From IMG/VR virus record IMGVR_UViG_3300044675_002013, positions 1 to 22,019 of that record: a stretch of 22,019 nucleotides of DNA; one strand, 5' to 3'. The notes below the pieces were generated by a model. It was given only the letters and a program-made list of their open reading frames with translations. It ran no database searches and was not told the DNA's origin. The first letter of the stretch is position 1; each line of letters opens with the position of its first letter. Positions 14,060 through 21,008 of the stretch are shown piece by piece. Position numbers and translations under genes: made by a program. The stretch is from a virus.

Positions 14060-15673
14060 ATGAACATCGAAACCATCCTGACCCGCCCCTCTGTGCGTGG
14101 TCTTGAATTCCGTCTCGGCCTTGAAGCCTACGCCCACAAGGTGGGGTCTGCCCTTGGCCTGTCCCGTGTGCGTGTCCTCTGGAGGGCAGATGTCCAGACT
14201 GCTGGCATCAATGCCAACGGCGACCTGTACTTGGCGGGTGTGCCTGATGATGCCAAGGTGAGCCGCGCCTTGGTGGTCAAGTACGCCGCCTATGTGGTGC
14301 ATGAGTTGTTGCACCACAAGTACACCGACTTTGATGTCATGTCCCCTGAACAGTACATTCGCACCCTGCACAATGCGGTGGAGGATGGCTGGATTGAGAA
14401 CACCGGGATTGCCTCTGGCTTGCTGGGTAACATCGGCCCCCTGCTGGGTGAGATGATCGACACCATGACCCGTGAGGCTTTGGCGACCGTCAAGGATTGG
14501 AACGATCCCCGCCAGTACCCCTACATCCTCGCTGTGCATTGCCGTAAACACGCCACTGTCAAGTGCCCCACCAACCCCAAGTTGACCGCCATCTTCGATG
14601 AGGCCGCACGTTGGTGCTTGACTGCAAAGGACAGCAACCAGACCCTCGCAATTGCCGAGTGGGTTTATGAGCAGATCAAGCAAGCCAGCAAGGATGAGCC
14701 CAAGGGTGATGGCAAGAAAGACAAGGACAAGGACGGCAAGGACGGCCCAAGCAAGCCCTCAGACGGGCCTACAAGCCCCGATCAGCCCGAGGGTGAGGAC
14801 AAGGGTGCAGACAAGGCCGATAAGGGCTCTGACGGCCCCGCTGGCCCCGTGCAATCACCCGAGGGTGTCGAGGCCGACCCCGTGGAGCCCAAGCTTGGCG
14901 AGGGTGGCATTGCTGGCGCTTACTCCACTGACGTTTCACTCAGGGATGAGCGCTTCCACCTGTCCAGCCGCACCATCCCTGACTTGGTCAACGCACCCGT
15001 CCCTGCCAAGCTTCGCTATGAAGTTAAGCGCCTGTTTGATGACTCGGGTCTGTCTGACTTCACCCGCAACCGCAAGGCCGGGGTTGTCAACATCCATGCC
15101 CTGCCAACAGTGGCCACTGGCAACGACCGTGTGTTTAAACGCCGCCTTGAGGTGGAGGGCATTGACTCTGCGGTGGTGATCTGCCTTGATGTCTCGGGCT
15201 CCATGTTTGAGGTGGAGTCTTGGAGACCAAAGCCCCTGATCGGCCCCGCTGTTCAGGCTTGCCGTGCCCTGCTGGAGACGCTGGATGCGGCTGGGGTCAA
15301 GACTGCAGTGCTGTGCTTTGGTGGGCAGATTTCAGTGCCCAAGGGCTTCAACAAGAACGTCAAACAGGCAAGCACCCTGCTGGGCACGGTACAGGCTGGC
15401 GGTGGTACGAACGACTACGCCGCCCTGCGCTACGCCCACCAGATGCTGGCCCAGCGCCCCGAGCGCCGCAAGATCGCCTTTGTGATCACTGACGGGTACG
15501 GCAAGCCTGATGCTGTGAAACAGCAAGTCGCATCGGGTAAAGCCTTGGGTGTGACAACCATCGGCATCGGCATCGGTGCTGATGTGTCGTGGATATACGG
15601 GCAAGCAGTGACTGTCCGGGACATTGCCGACCTCGGCAACGCAAGCTTCAAGCAGATCAAGCTTGCGGCATAA
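14060..15673 (+). CDS. VWA-domain protein with N-terminal HExxH motif (CobT-like)
   Basis: The 537-residue product has three parts. An N-terminal domain carries HELLH (residues 81-85) within YVVHELLHHKYTDF and a later LHNAVEDGWIE that could supply the third metal ligand. A disordered Lys/Asp/Gly/Pro-rich linker spans about 208-282. A C-terminal VWA domain has an intact metal-binding MIDAS: DVSGS (377-381), GGTND with T450, and ITDG with D478. CobT is similar in its linker and VWA part but is not known for an HExxH site. ATG 14060-14062 follows GAGG, which overlaps the stop region of the ATPase gene, so the pair is translationally linked. A hairpin follows the stop. Confidence 0.8.
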   Translation: MNIETILTRPSVRGLEFRLGLEAYAHKVGSALGLSRVRVLWRADVQTAGINANGDLYLAGVPDDAKVSRALVVKYAAYVVHELLHHKYTDFDVMSPEQYIRTLHNAVEDGWIENTGIASGLLGNIGPLLGEMIDTMTREALATVKDWNDPRQYPYILAVHCRKHATVKCPTNPKLTAIFDEAARWCLTAKDSNQTLAIAEWVYEQIKQASKDEPKGDGKKDKDKDGKDGPSKPSDGPTSPDQPEGEDKGADKADKGSDGPAGPVQSPEGVEADPVEPKLGEGGIAGAYSTDVSLRDERFHLSSRTIPDLVNAPVPAKLRYEVKRLFDDSGLSDFTRNRKAGVVNIHALPTVATGNDRVFKRRLEVEGIDSAVVICLDVSGSMFEVESWRPKPLIGPAVQACRALLETLDAAGVKTAVLCFGGQISVPKGFNKNVKQASTLLGTVQAGGGTNDYAALRYAHQMLAQRPERRKIAFVITDGYGKPDAVKQQVASGKALGVTTIGIGIGADVSWIYGQAVTVRDIADLGNASFKQIKLAA

Positions 15674-15680
15674 ACCAACC

Positions 15681-15694
15681 GCCCCTTCGGGGGC
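15681..15694 (+). terminator. Hairpin GCCCC-TTCG-GGGGC after the VWA gene
   Basis: A perfect five-pair stem closed by a TTCG tetraloop begins seven bases after the VWA stop. CTTTCAAGGAG follows, so the T tract is short. It is probably a partial terminator or 3' end stabiliser separating the module from the next genes. Confidence 0.45.
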
Positions 15695-15711
15695 TTTCAA
15701 GGAGAATTGAA

Positions 15712-15891
15712 ATGAACGCAGAACATGAATGGCACATTGAGTTGGACTACATCCTGAGCAAGGTGCGCTACGCCAAAGAGATTCTCGGTGAGGGCGGTCT
15801 CGACTGCGCCTACCGAGCCAACAAGGAACTGGAGCCTGTGCTGTTTAGGCTTCAAGAACTGTGCGAGATAACCAAAGGAGAGACAGCATGA
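15712..15891 (+). CDS. Unknown small protein, 59 aa
   Basis: ATG 15712-15714 follows AAGGAG with seven-base spacing. The acidic, helical product (MNAEHEWHIELDYILSKVRYA...) has two Cys and no known motif. Its TGA overlaps the next ATG as ATGA, so it is translationally coupled to the oxygenase gene. Confidence 0.7.
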   Translation: MNAEHEWHIELDYILSKVRYAKEILGEGGLDCAYRANKELEPVLFRLQELCEITKGETA

Positions 15892-16643
15892 AGACATTCA
15901 CACCAGACTGGATTGCATGGATCAAGACCAACGTGGAGGCTGGTGTAAACAAGGATGCCATCTTCAAGATACTGCTGGACGCTGGTCATGCTCACGACTA
16001 CATCCAAAAGGAGATGGGCTACACACCCAGCCTTTGGCTTGGAGTGTCAGACAACCCTCGCAGGGCATTGCATGAATTCCTTCCGAACTACACCCGCACA
16101 GGCTTTACAAAGCTTCCAGCCCCGACCCTTTTGTTTCGCAAGATACTGGAGTTTTATCGTGTGGGGCTGGAGTCTCAAAAGGACGAGTTTGTGGAGGGGG
16201 AGTTCATTGTCAACCCCTCCACGCCGAGCCGAGCGCCCAGCACCCTGATTGACCTGCCTGATGAACTGCGCACAGAGATACACGACACCCTCAAGCCACT
16301 GATTGAGGCGTGGTGCGGCCTGTCTGTTGAGCCGTCCTATGTGTACGGGATTCGCCTGTACAGGGACAAGGCCGTACTCAAGCCGCACCGTGACCGCATT
16401 GAGACCCACATCTTTGGGGTCATCTTGAACGTTGACCAGAACGTAAGGGAGGACTGGCTTTTGATGATTGAGGATCATGCGTACAACGAGCATCAAATCA
16501 CCCTCAAGCCGGGGGAGATGTTGTTCTACGAGAGCGCCCGTTTAAAGCATGGCAGACCAATCCCGCTCGAGGGTAGCGTCTTCGCCAATATCTTTTCCCA
16601 TTTCACACCCACTGGTTACATACCGCCAAAGGAGACAACATGA
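15888..16643 (+). CDS. 2-oxoglutarate/Fe(II)-dependent oxygenase (prolyl 4-hydroxylase-like)
   Basis: The 251-residue protein carries the iron facial triad of this superfamily: H167-R-D169 in LKPHRDRIETH and the distal H221 in SARLKHGRPIPLEGS, within a predicted double-stranded beta-helix (residues about 150-240). The HGRP-x-PL-x-G and NIF-x-HF-x-P pattern recalls prolyl-hydroxylase-like enzymes. The basic residue usually found about ten positions after the distal His is not present; R223 may replace it. Such enzymes hydroxylate amino acids or modified bases using O2 and 2-oxoglutarate. The substrate here is unknown. ATG 15888-15890 follows AAAGGAG and overlaps the preceding stop. It overlaps the next gene as ATGA. 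Confidence 0.75.
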   Translation: MKTFTPDWIAWIKTNVEAGVNKDAIFKILLDAGHAHDYIQKEMGYTPSLWLGVSDNPRRALHEFLPNYTRTGFTKLPAPTLLFRKILEFYRVGLESQKDEFVEGEFIVNPSTPSRAPSTLIDLPDELRTEIHDTLKPLIEAWCGLSVEPSYVYGIRLYRDKAVLKPHRDRIETHIFGVILNVDQNVREDWLLMIEDHAYNEHQITLKPGEMLFYESARLKHGRPIPLEGSVFANIFSHFTPTGYIPPKETT

Positions 16644-16759
16644 GACATGACCCGTTTGAATTCCACGGACTTACCCGTGCCGAGCGATGGTGGCGAATCG
16701 TTTTCTTGGTGGCCCTCATCGCCGTGCTGGGCCTTGATGTTTTTTACTGGAGACCCTGA
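16640..16759 (+). CDS. Small single-pass membrane protein, 39 aa
   Basis: ATG 16640-16642 overlaps the oxygenase stop (ATGA) and has AAAGGAG upstream. The product MRHDPFEFHGLTRAERWWRI is followed by one hydrophobic segment (about residues 19-37, VFLVALIAVLGLDVFYW). A basic patch before it predicts an N-in orientation. Stop and next start share a base (TGATG). It is too short for a typical holin, and no lysis partner is nearby, so the role is unknown. Confidence 0.6.
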   Translation: MRHDPFEFHGLTRAERWWRIVFLVALIAVLGLDVFYWRP

Positions 16760-16992
16760 TGACCGTAGAGCAGGTGACAGATGATGACTTGTTTAAACGC
16801 ATGAGCAGTGCGTACGACCAAGTGGTGGCGGTGCTTGATGCGCACAAACTTGACAGGGATGAGGGCTTTTCCTTGATGGCGCAGATTCTCTGCCAGTTGT
16901 CGCATGACAACCGTGAGGACTTTATATGGAAGATGGACAAGTTTTACAGCATGGAGCGCTTTTTGCGCCCACAACCAACGGAGGTGCATTGA
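16759..16992 (+). CDS. Unknown small acidic protein, 77 aa
   Basis: ATG 16759-16761 follows ACTGGAG at six-base spacing and overlaps the preceding stop by one base. The helical product begins MTVEQVTDDDLFKRMSS and has no recognised motif. It contains a GTTTAAAC octamer (16791-16798) coding Leu-Phe-Lys-Arg. Its TGA overlaps the next ATG by one base. Confidence 0.7.
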   Translation: MTVEQVTDDDLFKRMSSAYDQVVAVLDAHKLDRDEGFSLMAQILCQLSHDNREDFIWKMDKFYSMERFLRPQPTEVH

Positions 16993-17222
16993 TGATAGAA
17001 CTGATTCAAAAACTGCGTGACGAGCATCTTAAGGTCACGATCCACGACATTGGCGAGGACAAGCCCGTGTTTGCTCTGGCTGTTGTGATTGACGAGCCTT
17101 TAGACGTTTGGTATGTGGCATTTGCGATAGGGTATGGGTTCACGCCTAAAATTATCGGCAAACTGCTGGTGTTCCCGCAATTGGTGGTGGACGTAAAGAC
17201 CTACGACTTCATCTGTGCGTAA
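16992..17222 (+). CDS. Unknown small protein, 76 aa
   Basis: ATG 16992-16994 is preceded by GGAGG at about seven bases and shares a base with the preceding stop, so I prefer it to an upstream in-frame extension. The product (MIELIQKLRDEHLKVTIHDIG...) is a mix of hydrophobic beta-like stretches and charged loops, probably a compact alpha/beta domain. No family is recognised. Confidence 0.65.
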   Translation: MIELIQKLRDEHLKVTIHDIGEDKPVFALAVVIDEPLDVWYVAFAIGYGFTPKIIGKLLVFPQLVVDVKTYDFICA

Positions 17223-17448
17223 GGTCTCGACCCTGATTGACCCCTGCCCTCACTTTGCCCGACAGGCCTTGAAATACTCCCACCTTCTGGAGATCACCAA
17301 TGACACAACTAACGTCAAGCGAAACGAGCGGTTCATCAGGTACAACCCAACCCGGCAGGTCTGGTGCGTTTACACGCAATCAACGACTCCCCAAATCTAC
17401 GGGAGATATACCAACGTGATGAGCGCCGTGTTTCATGCGCTCAAATGA
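17215..17448 (+). CDS. Unknown protein, up to 77 aa, uncertain start
   Basis: This frame ends at TGA 17446-17448, three bases before the terminator stem. A GTG at 17215 overlaps the preceding gene's stop but has no ribosome site; a TTG at 17269 is an alternative. The protein looks genuine (RFIRYNPTRQVWCVYTQ and YTNVMSAVFHAL, aromatic and balanced). In another frame, an ATG at 17300 has an excellent CTGGAG site but encodes only a 39-residue polar peptide ending at 17419. One of the two is probably translated, or both overlap. Confidence 0.5.
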   Translation: MRKVSTLIDPCPHFARQALKYSHLLEITNDTTNVKRNERFIRYNPTRQVWCVYTQSTTPQIYGRYTNVMSAVFHALK

Positions 17449-17450
17449 AA

Positions 17451-17488
17451 GGGGGGAGAAGTTTCGGCTTCTCCCCCCTGTTTTTTTT
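17451..17488 (+). terminator. Strong, probably bidirectional, intrinsic terminator
   Basis: A perfect 11-pair stem (17451-17461 with 17468-17478), a six-base loop, TG, and eight T in a row (17481-17488) end the rightward operon. Read on the minus strand, the same stem is followed by TTTCATTT, so it can also stop the convergent primase-helicase operon. Confidence 0.92.
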
Positions 17489-17500
17489 CGTCTGTACTTT

Positions 17501-19195
17501 TCAGAAATTGTCCAGATTCTCCGAGTACGTCCCTGCGGTCTTGTTGAAGATCAGGGTTGTCTCGCCTTGAGTGCCTACCCAGCGGTAGCGACTCTTCCAG
17601 ACTGCCAACTCCGTGTAGGTGTCCTTGCGGTGTATCGTAATGCCGCAGTCTGTCTTCGCCCACCATGCCATCGACCCACTGATTGACATCCCGTCTGGAC
17701 GGGGTTGCTCAACACCAGAGCGGTTGATCTTGCTTGGATGGGCGACAAACCATGTGTGAACGTCATGTGCCATGCAGAACTTCTTGACCCGTGTCAGCAT
17801 ATCGCTGATGGCATTGGTCTCGGTCTTGTCCTTGCCTTCCATCTCAATGTAGTTGTACGGGTCAATCACCAGACCCCTCACCCCCATTCTCTTGACCGCC
17901 GCCTTGGCCCTTGTGAGGATTGAGTCCAAGGTGCTGGGCTCTTCGCCGTTGGTGTCGATGAAAAGGAAGTGGTCATTCACCCAGTTAAACGCATCCTTCT
18001 TCACCTGATCGGACATCCTGTCCCGGCCCTCATAGAACGATTGGTGGCTGTACAACTCCATCAGGCGGGTGATGTGGACTTCGGGTTGATTCTCAAAGGA
18101 GCAGATCGCAAACTTCCAATCGGATGATCTTGCGAGGTTGACCATCAACTGATCAACAAAGTTGGACTTGCCTGATGACGGGTAACCTGTGACCACCGTC
18201 AACTGCCCCGGCGCTACGGTGTAAATGTTGTCCACCGATGGGTAGCCAGTGCTGAACCCCTTGCCCGTACCCTTGTTGTACAGGTCGTTGATCTTGTCAA
18301 AAAATGTTGATGCTTCTGAAATGCCGTTGATGGGATAGGCTTCTGCGCCTTCGATGATTTTGTTTAAACGTTCCTTCGGGCCGTCGTCAGCCGTCGGGTC
18401 GTCGTCCATCCATGCTTCGTTTAAATCCTTCCATGCAAACTTGGCGAGTCGGCATTTCTCTTTTCCGATGCGTCTTGCCAGTTCCTCTGCAAGAGCCTGT
18501 CCCGGCCCGTCCTGATCGGTGGCGAGGACAACGTAGGGGGCGGCATCGATGATCTCTCTGGCGTTCCACACAAAGGCAAACTTCTTGTCTTCGGTCGGCA
18601 GCACTTTGCCATCTGCGACCTTGACGGGAGCGCCGCCCGGAACACTGACCACATTGTTTAAACCTGCTTCGATGGCGGTCAAACAATCCATCTCTCCTTC
18701 GACAATGATGATCGGTTCACCCTTGACCACCTGATCGATCCCAAAGAAATCGTGGGCTCCACCTGCGTCCTGTGTGAAGTCCTTCGCTTCGATACTTCGG
18801 TACTTTGCCGAGACGAGCGCCCCGCCTCTGTAATAGGGGAACCCAACTGCCTGTGTGGGTTTGCTGAGACGGGAGAAAAACTTTTCTGCTGAGAACAACC
18901 GCATCCTGTCTGCGGTTTCTTTTGAGATGCCCCGAGACTTGAGCCAGTCGTAGTGGGGAGGTGATAGTTTGTTGCTGGTTATCGTTGGTGACGGGACGGC
19001 GGTCAATTTAAACTCCTTGGGTTGCACCGATCCTGATGCAGAGCAGTGATGGCAGTGGTAGACAACGGCCCCGTCCGTCTTGCGGGTCAGCGTCATGTCT
19101 TTGATGTTTTGTTTTCTGCGGTCTGGAGAACAGAACGGGCAGATCACTCGGGTTGTTTCGTTGAAGTACGTCTCTTGGACGAGGGCTTCAATCAT
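17501..19195 (-). CDS. DNA primase-helicase (T7 gp4/Twinkle type)
   Basis: The 564-residue protein combines primase and replicative helicase. The N-terminal zinc-binding motif is C19-PF-C22 with C48-HH-C51. The TOPRIM primase core has IIIVEGEMD (E166) and ATDQDG (D227, D229). A linker helix region follows. The RecA-like helicase has Walker A GYPSSGKS (337-344), Walker B LVIDPYN (442-448) and a VAHPSK motif (484-489). Length and order match T7 gp4. ATG 19193-19195 follows AGGGG and overlaps the preceding stop as ATGA. It is the last gene before the shared terminator and points to phage-encoded replication, although no DNA polymerase is in the window. Confidence 0.93.
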   Translation of the reverse strand: MIEALVQETYFNETTRVICPFCSPDRRKQNIKDMTLTRKTDGAVVYHCHHCSASGSVQPKEFKLTAVPSPTITSNKLSPPHYDWLKSRGISKETADRMRLFSAEKFFSRLSKPTQAVGFPYYRGGALVSAKYRSIEAKDFTQDAGGAHDFFGIDQVVKGEPIIIVEGEMDCLTAIEAGLNNVVSVPGGAPVKVADGKVLPTEDKKFAFVWNAREIIDAAPYVVLATDQDGPGQALAEELARRIGKEKCRLAKFAWKDLNEAWMDDDPTADDGPKERLNKIIEGAEAYPINGISEASTFFDKINDLYNKGTGKGFSTGYPSVDNIYTVAPGQLTVVTGYPSSGKSNFVDQLMVNLARSSDWKFAICSFENQPEVHITRLMELYSHQSFYEGRDRMSDQVKKDAFNWVNDHFLFIDTNGEEPSTLDSILTRAKAAVKRMGVRGLVIDPYNYIEMEGKDKTETNAISDMLTRVKKFCMAHDVHTWFVAHPSKINRSGVEQPRPDGMSISGSMAWWAKTDCGITIHRKDTYTELAVWKSRYRWVGTQGETTLIFNKTAGTYSENLDNF

Positions 19196-19440
19196 TTCAT
19201 AGCCCCTGAGCTTGTGCGTTTAAACGAGCGGTTGGCTGACGCGGGCTTGGCCACGATGTTGCTGCGGGTTGTTGTGCCACCTTTCGAGAGGGGCCGCTTG
19301 TGGTCTACGTCCTTGCCGTCACCCTTTTGGACAACCCCTTCACGCTCCAACATTCTTCGGGCCTTGTTTCTCTGCGCTCTTTTCTTTTTTACTTCGGGTG
19401 TGCCGTCATAGTTGGCATACTCGGCTTTGTAATCTCTCAT
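19192..19440 (-). CDS. HNH-like nuclease or basic DNA-binding protein, 82 aa
   Basis: I use ATG 19438-19440 because AGGAG lies six bases before it; the longer frame to 19545 overlaps the neighbour and a leader hairpin. The basic product has RAQRNKARRMLEREG and then GKDVDHKRPLSKGGTTTRSN (residues 42-61). This resembles the D-H...N core of short phage HNH proteins, with a later Asn (N70) in ASANRSFKR. The zinc-finger cysteines of larger HNH enzymes are absent. It overlaps the primase-helicase start by four bases. It may nick DNA in replication or packaging; nuclease activity is unproven. Confidence 0.6.
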   Translation of the reverse strand: MRDYKAEYANYDGTPEVKKKRAQRNKARRMLEREGVVQKGDGKDVDHKRPLSKGGTTTRSNIVAKPASANRSFKRTSSGAMK

Positions 19441-19495
19441 GGCTTCTCCTGTTCGAGAGGGGCGGGGTACTCGCTGCGTCTGTGCTTGCTGTATT

Positions 19496-19510
19496 CCCAG
19501 CAAAACTGGG
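19496..19510 (-). other. Leader hairpin CCCAG/CTGGG before the HNH-like gene
   Basis: A perfect five-pair stem with a five-base loop lies in the 101-base gap between the 71-residue gene and the HNH-like gene. There is no T tract on the minus strand. It resembles the leader hairpins of the rightward operon. Confidence 0.35.
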
Positions 19511-19541
19511 CAGGGCACAGCATCCGCTTTCCCCCGATTAA

Positions 19542-19757
19542 TCAATAGTCCATTGCTTGGCGAATGTCACGAATCCGCATCTTCAAAAGCGGAGCCAAGT
19601 CCTGCTTGCTCTGTTGCAATCGCTCAATCTCAGCCTGAAGATGACGAATTTTAATGTCAATGTTTTCTTCAACGGTTGGGTTTACATCTACTGCGCTAAT
19701 TTGGTTTGCGTAGTGCCGATGTTTTTCTTGCATTGCGTACAGTTGTTGTTCAACCAT
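19542..19757 (-). CDS. Small coiled-coil protein, 71 aa
   Basis: ATG 19755-19757 follows AGGAG at seven-base spacing. The product is helical and charged, with a clear heptad pattern in IDIKIRHLQAEIERLQQSK (residues about 33-51). Its function is unknown. It belongs to the leftward replication operon, upstream of the HNH-like and primase-helicase genes. Confidence 0.75.
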   Translation of the reverse strand: MVEQQLYAMQEKHRHYANQISAVDVNPTVEENIDIKIRHLQAEIERLQQSKQDLAPLLKMRIRDIRQAMDY

Positions 19758-19772
19758 GTCTTCTCCTGTTGG

Positions 19773-19922
19773 TTAAAAGCAGTTGGTGGTGCAGTTGCTG
19801 CCGTAGCAGCAAGTCGTGCAAGTCACAAACCGACCGTTCATGGTGTAGCTGTGGGTGGTGCAAGATGCCCACGCCATGGTGGCGAGGGTGGCGATGTAAA
19901 CACCGATGATTGCTTTCTTCAT
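19773..19922 (-). CDS. Small secreted Cys-rich protein, 49 aa
   Basis: ATG 19920-19922 follows TTGGAG at eight-base spacing. The product starts with a signal peptide (MKKAIIGVYIATLATMAWA, cut expected after WA or WAS). The mature part of about 30 residues holds six Cys (21, 35, 38, 39, 44, 48) among Thr, Ser and Asn. The residue before the first Cys does not fit a lipoprotein box. It is probably periplasmic and disulphide-bonded. Similar tiny Cys-rich proteins recur in phages without known function; a role in superinfection exclusion or envelope change is speculation. Confidence 0.65.
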   Translation of the reverse strand: MKKAIIGVYIATLATMAWASCTTHSYTMNGRFVTCTTCCYGSNCTTNCF

Positions 19923-19936
19923 TTCAGTTCTCCAAT

Positions 19937-20143
19937 TTAAGGGCGGGGTGGTGCGGGGTTGATGAAAGAGCCAACATAGTTGCCCCTTGGTTGGTCAAAG
20001 AAGACACGATCCTTGAGGCTGCTCTCGGTGTGGAACAGGTCTGGGCGCTCCTCATGAACTCTGCGGATGGTTGCATCCAAGATTGAAGTCTTGGCGGCAA
20101 ACTTCAAATTGTTTTGCAATTGAATTGGCAAAAGGGAGTGCAT
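19937..20143 (-). CDS. Unknown small protein, 68 aa
   Basis: ATG 20141-20143 follows GGAGAG at seven to eight bases. The product (MHSLLPIQLQNNLKFAAKTS...) is basic and soluble, with RRVHEERPDLFHTESSLKDRV in the middle split between charged helices and a Gly/Pro-rich tail ending APPRP. No family is recognised. It sits between the Cys-rich protein gene and the 71-residue gene at 20147-20362. Confidence 0.7.
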   Translation of the reverse strand: MHSLLPIQLQNNLKFAAKTSILDATIRRVHEERPDLFHTESSLKDRVFFDQPRGNYVGSFINPAPPRP

Positions 20144-20146
20144 GGT

Positions 20147-20362
20147 TTAACTCTCCAAGTTGAGTTCAGATTGATCGGGGTCACGGTAGTTCTCCACTGT
20201 AATGCCAGCAGACACCGCCTCAACGATGTCATCCTGCGTTGCCTTGCGGACAACAAACAAGCTGTTGGCTACATGGGACAAAGCTTGCTGTCGGTTTGTG
20301 GAACGCACCAGACGGACATTGTTGCCCGGAGTGCCGATAAAGTAAATACGAACGTTGCTCAT
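20147..20362 (-). CDS. Unknown small phage protein, 71 aa
   Basis: The start is ATG 20360-20362 with AAGGA five bases upstream; a longer frame overlaps the previous gene and is not needed. The product begins MSNVRIYFIGTPGNNVRLV and continues with a helix RQQALSHVANSLF and TQDDIVEAVSAGITVEN. This beta-helix-beta pattern is shared by small accessory phage proteins that annotate or modulate other proteins, but I cannot name a function. Confidence 0.75.
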   Translation of the reverse strand: MSNVRIYFIGTPGNNVRLVRSTNRQQALSHVANSLFVVRKATQDDIVEAVSAGITVENYRDPDQSELNLES

Positions 20363-20370
20363 GGTTTTCC

Positions 20371-20604
20371 TTAAGTTGAAGTGCCTTGCGGCTCTTGGTG
20401 TGATTGGTTGATCTGCGTCACCTTTTTTTGTATCTCCCTGTAGATTTCTTTGAACCTCTTCTCGTCTATCTGCCAGTGTCTGTTCGCCGCCAAGATGTCC
20501 GATGCCTCCCTCTTGGTCAGCCATATCAATGGCTTCCTCTTCCTGTATTCGAGGTGATCCCGTAACTCTTGCGTGACCGCCTTGTAGTATTCCTCAGAGG
20601 GCAT
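20371..20604 (-). CDS. Unknown small basic protein, 77 aa
   Basis: I set the start at ATG 20602-20604 with AAGGA about six bases upstream. The longer frame to 20709 would translate the leader. The product (MPSEEYYKAVTQELRDHLEYR...) is helical and highly charged (KPLIWLTKREASDIL, then KRFKEIYREIQKKVTQ). It could bind nucleic acid or another protein. It is the first gene of the leftward replication operon. Confidence 0.7.
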   Translation of the reverse strand: MPSEEYYKAVTQELRDHLEYRKRKPLIWLTKREASDILAANRHWQIDEKRFKEIYREIQKKVTQINQSHQEPQGTST

Positions 20605-20760
20605 TTCTATCCTTGATACGCCGGATGGATAATTTCCACCCAAAGACCCCCTACCCCACGGGATGTGAGGCGAGGGGAAGGTTCCACCCCTGCAAAGCAG
20701 GATCATCATGTTACGGATTGTCCGTATACCCTCGGCTTGATGATGCGACCAGCCGCACGG

Positions 20761-20788
20761 ATTATTCGGGAACTGCCCCCTAGACCAA
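20761..20788 (-). promoter_or_regulatory. Possible leftward promoter for the replication operon
   Basis: On the minus strand TTGGTC (20788-20783), 16 bases and AATAAT (20766-20761) give a moderate sigma70-like match. The -35 lies in a small palindrome (GACC-AA-GGTC, 20783-20792). It is downstream of the structured RNA's terminator, so it could supply the operon independently. Confidence 0.35.
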
Positions 20789-20878
20789 GGTCATACCGTG
20801 TCGCGGTTTTCTTCCGAGCGGCCCCACTTGCGGCCCCTGCTGTCGTGCGGAGTACGGAAGGCGTGGAAAGTACAGACG

Positions 20879-21002
20879 AAAAAAAGCCGCTTGCAACTGC
20901 GATCCCGGTAGCAACCTTGCCTAATACCTCTCAACAGAGCATTAGGAAAGGCGGAATCGCATGTGTAAGCGGCCTCAATTTTTCGTTACTTGCTACGGCA
21001 AC
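20879..21002 (-). ncRNA. Candidate structured small RNA ending in an intrinsic terminator
   Basis: On the minus strand, a promoter (21037-21009) predicts a start near 21002. About 30 bases later GCCGCTT (20973-20967) pairs with AAGCGGC (20892-20886), immediately followed by seven T (20885-20879): an intrinsic terminator with a long closed interior. Inside, GCGATTCC (20960-20953) pairs with GGGATCGC (20906-20899) with one wobble. An apical hairpin CCTAAT/ATTAGG (20946-20941 with 20925-20920) encloses CTCT/AGAG. A 5' segment GTAGCAA can alternatively pair with TTGCTAC near the 3' side, suggesting a pseudoknot or switch. The RNA would be about 124 bases. The family is unknown to me. Confidence 0.55.
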
Positions 21003-21008
21003 AGCTTC

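Noticed and set aside
14700-14905. Low-complexity Lys/Asp/Gly stretch in the VWA gene considered as a frameshift or insertion
   Set aside because: The frame stays open and the stretch fits the charged linker usual between the two domains of CobT-like proteins.
17300-17419. 39-residue ORF with a good CTGGAG site
   Set aside because: Not listed as a separate gene because the peptide is polar and featureless and the overlapping frame looks more like a protein; kept as an open alternative.
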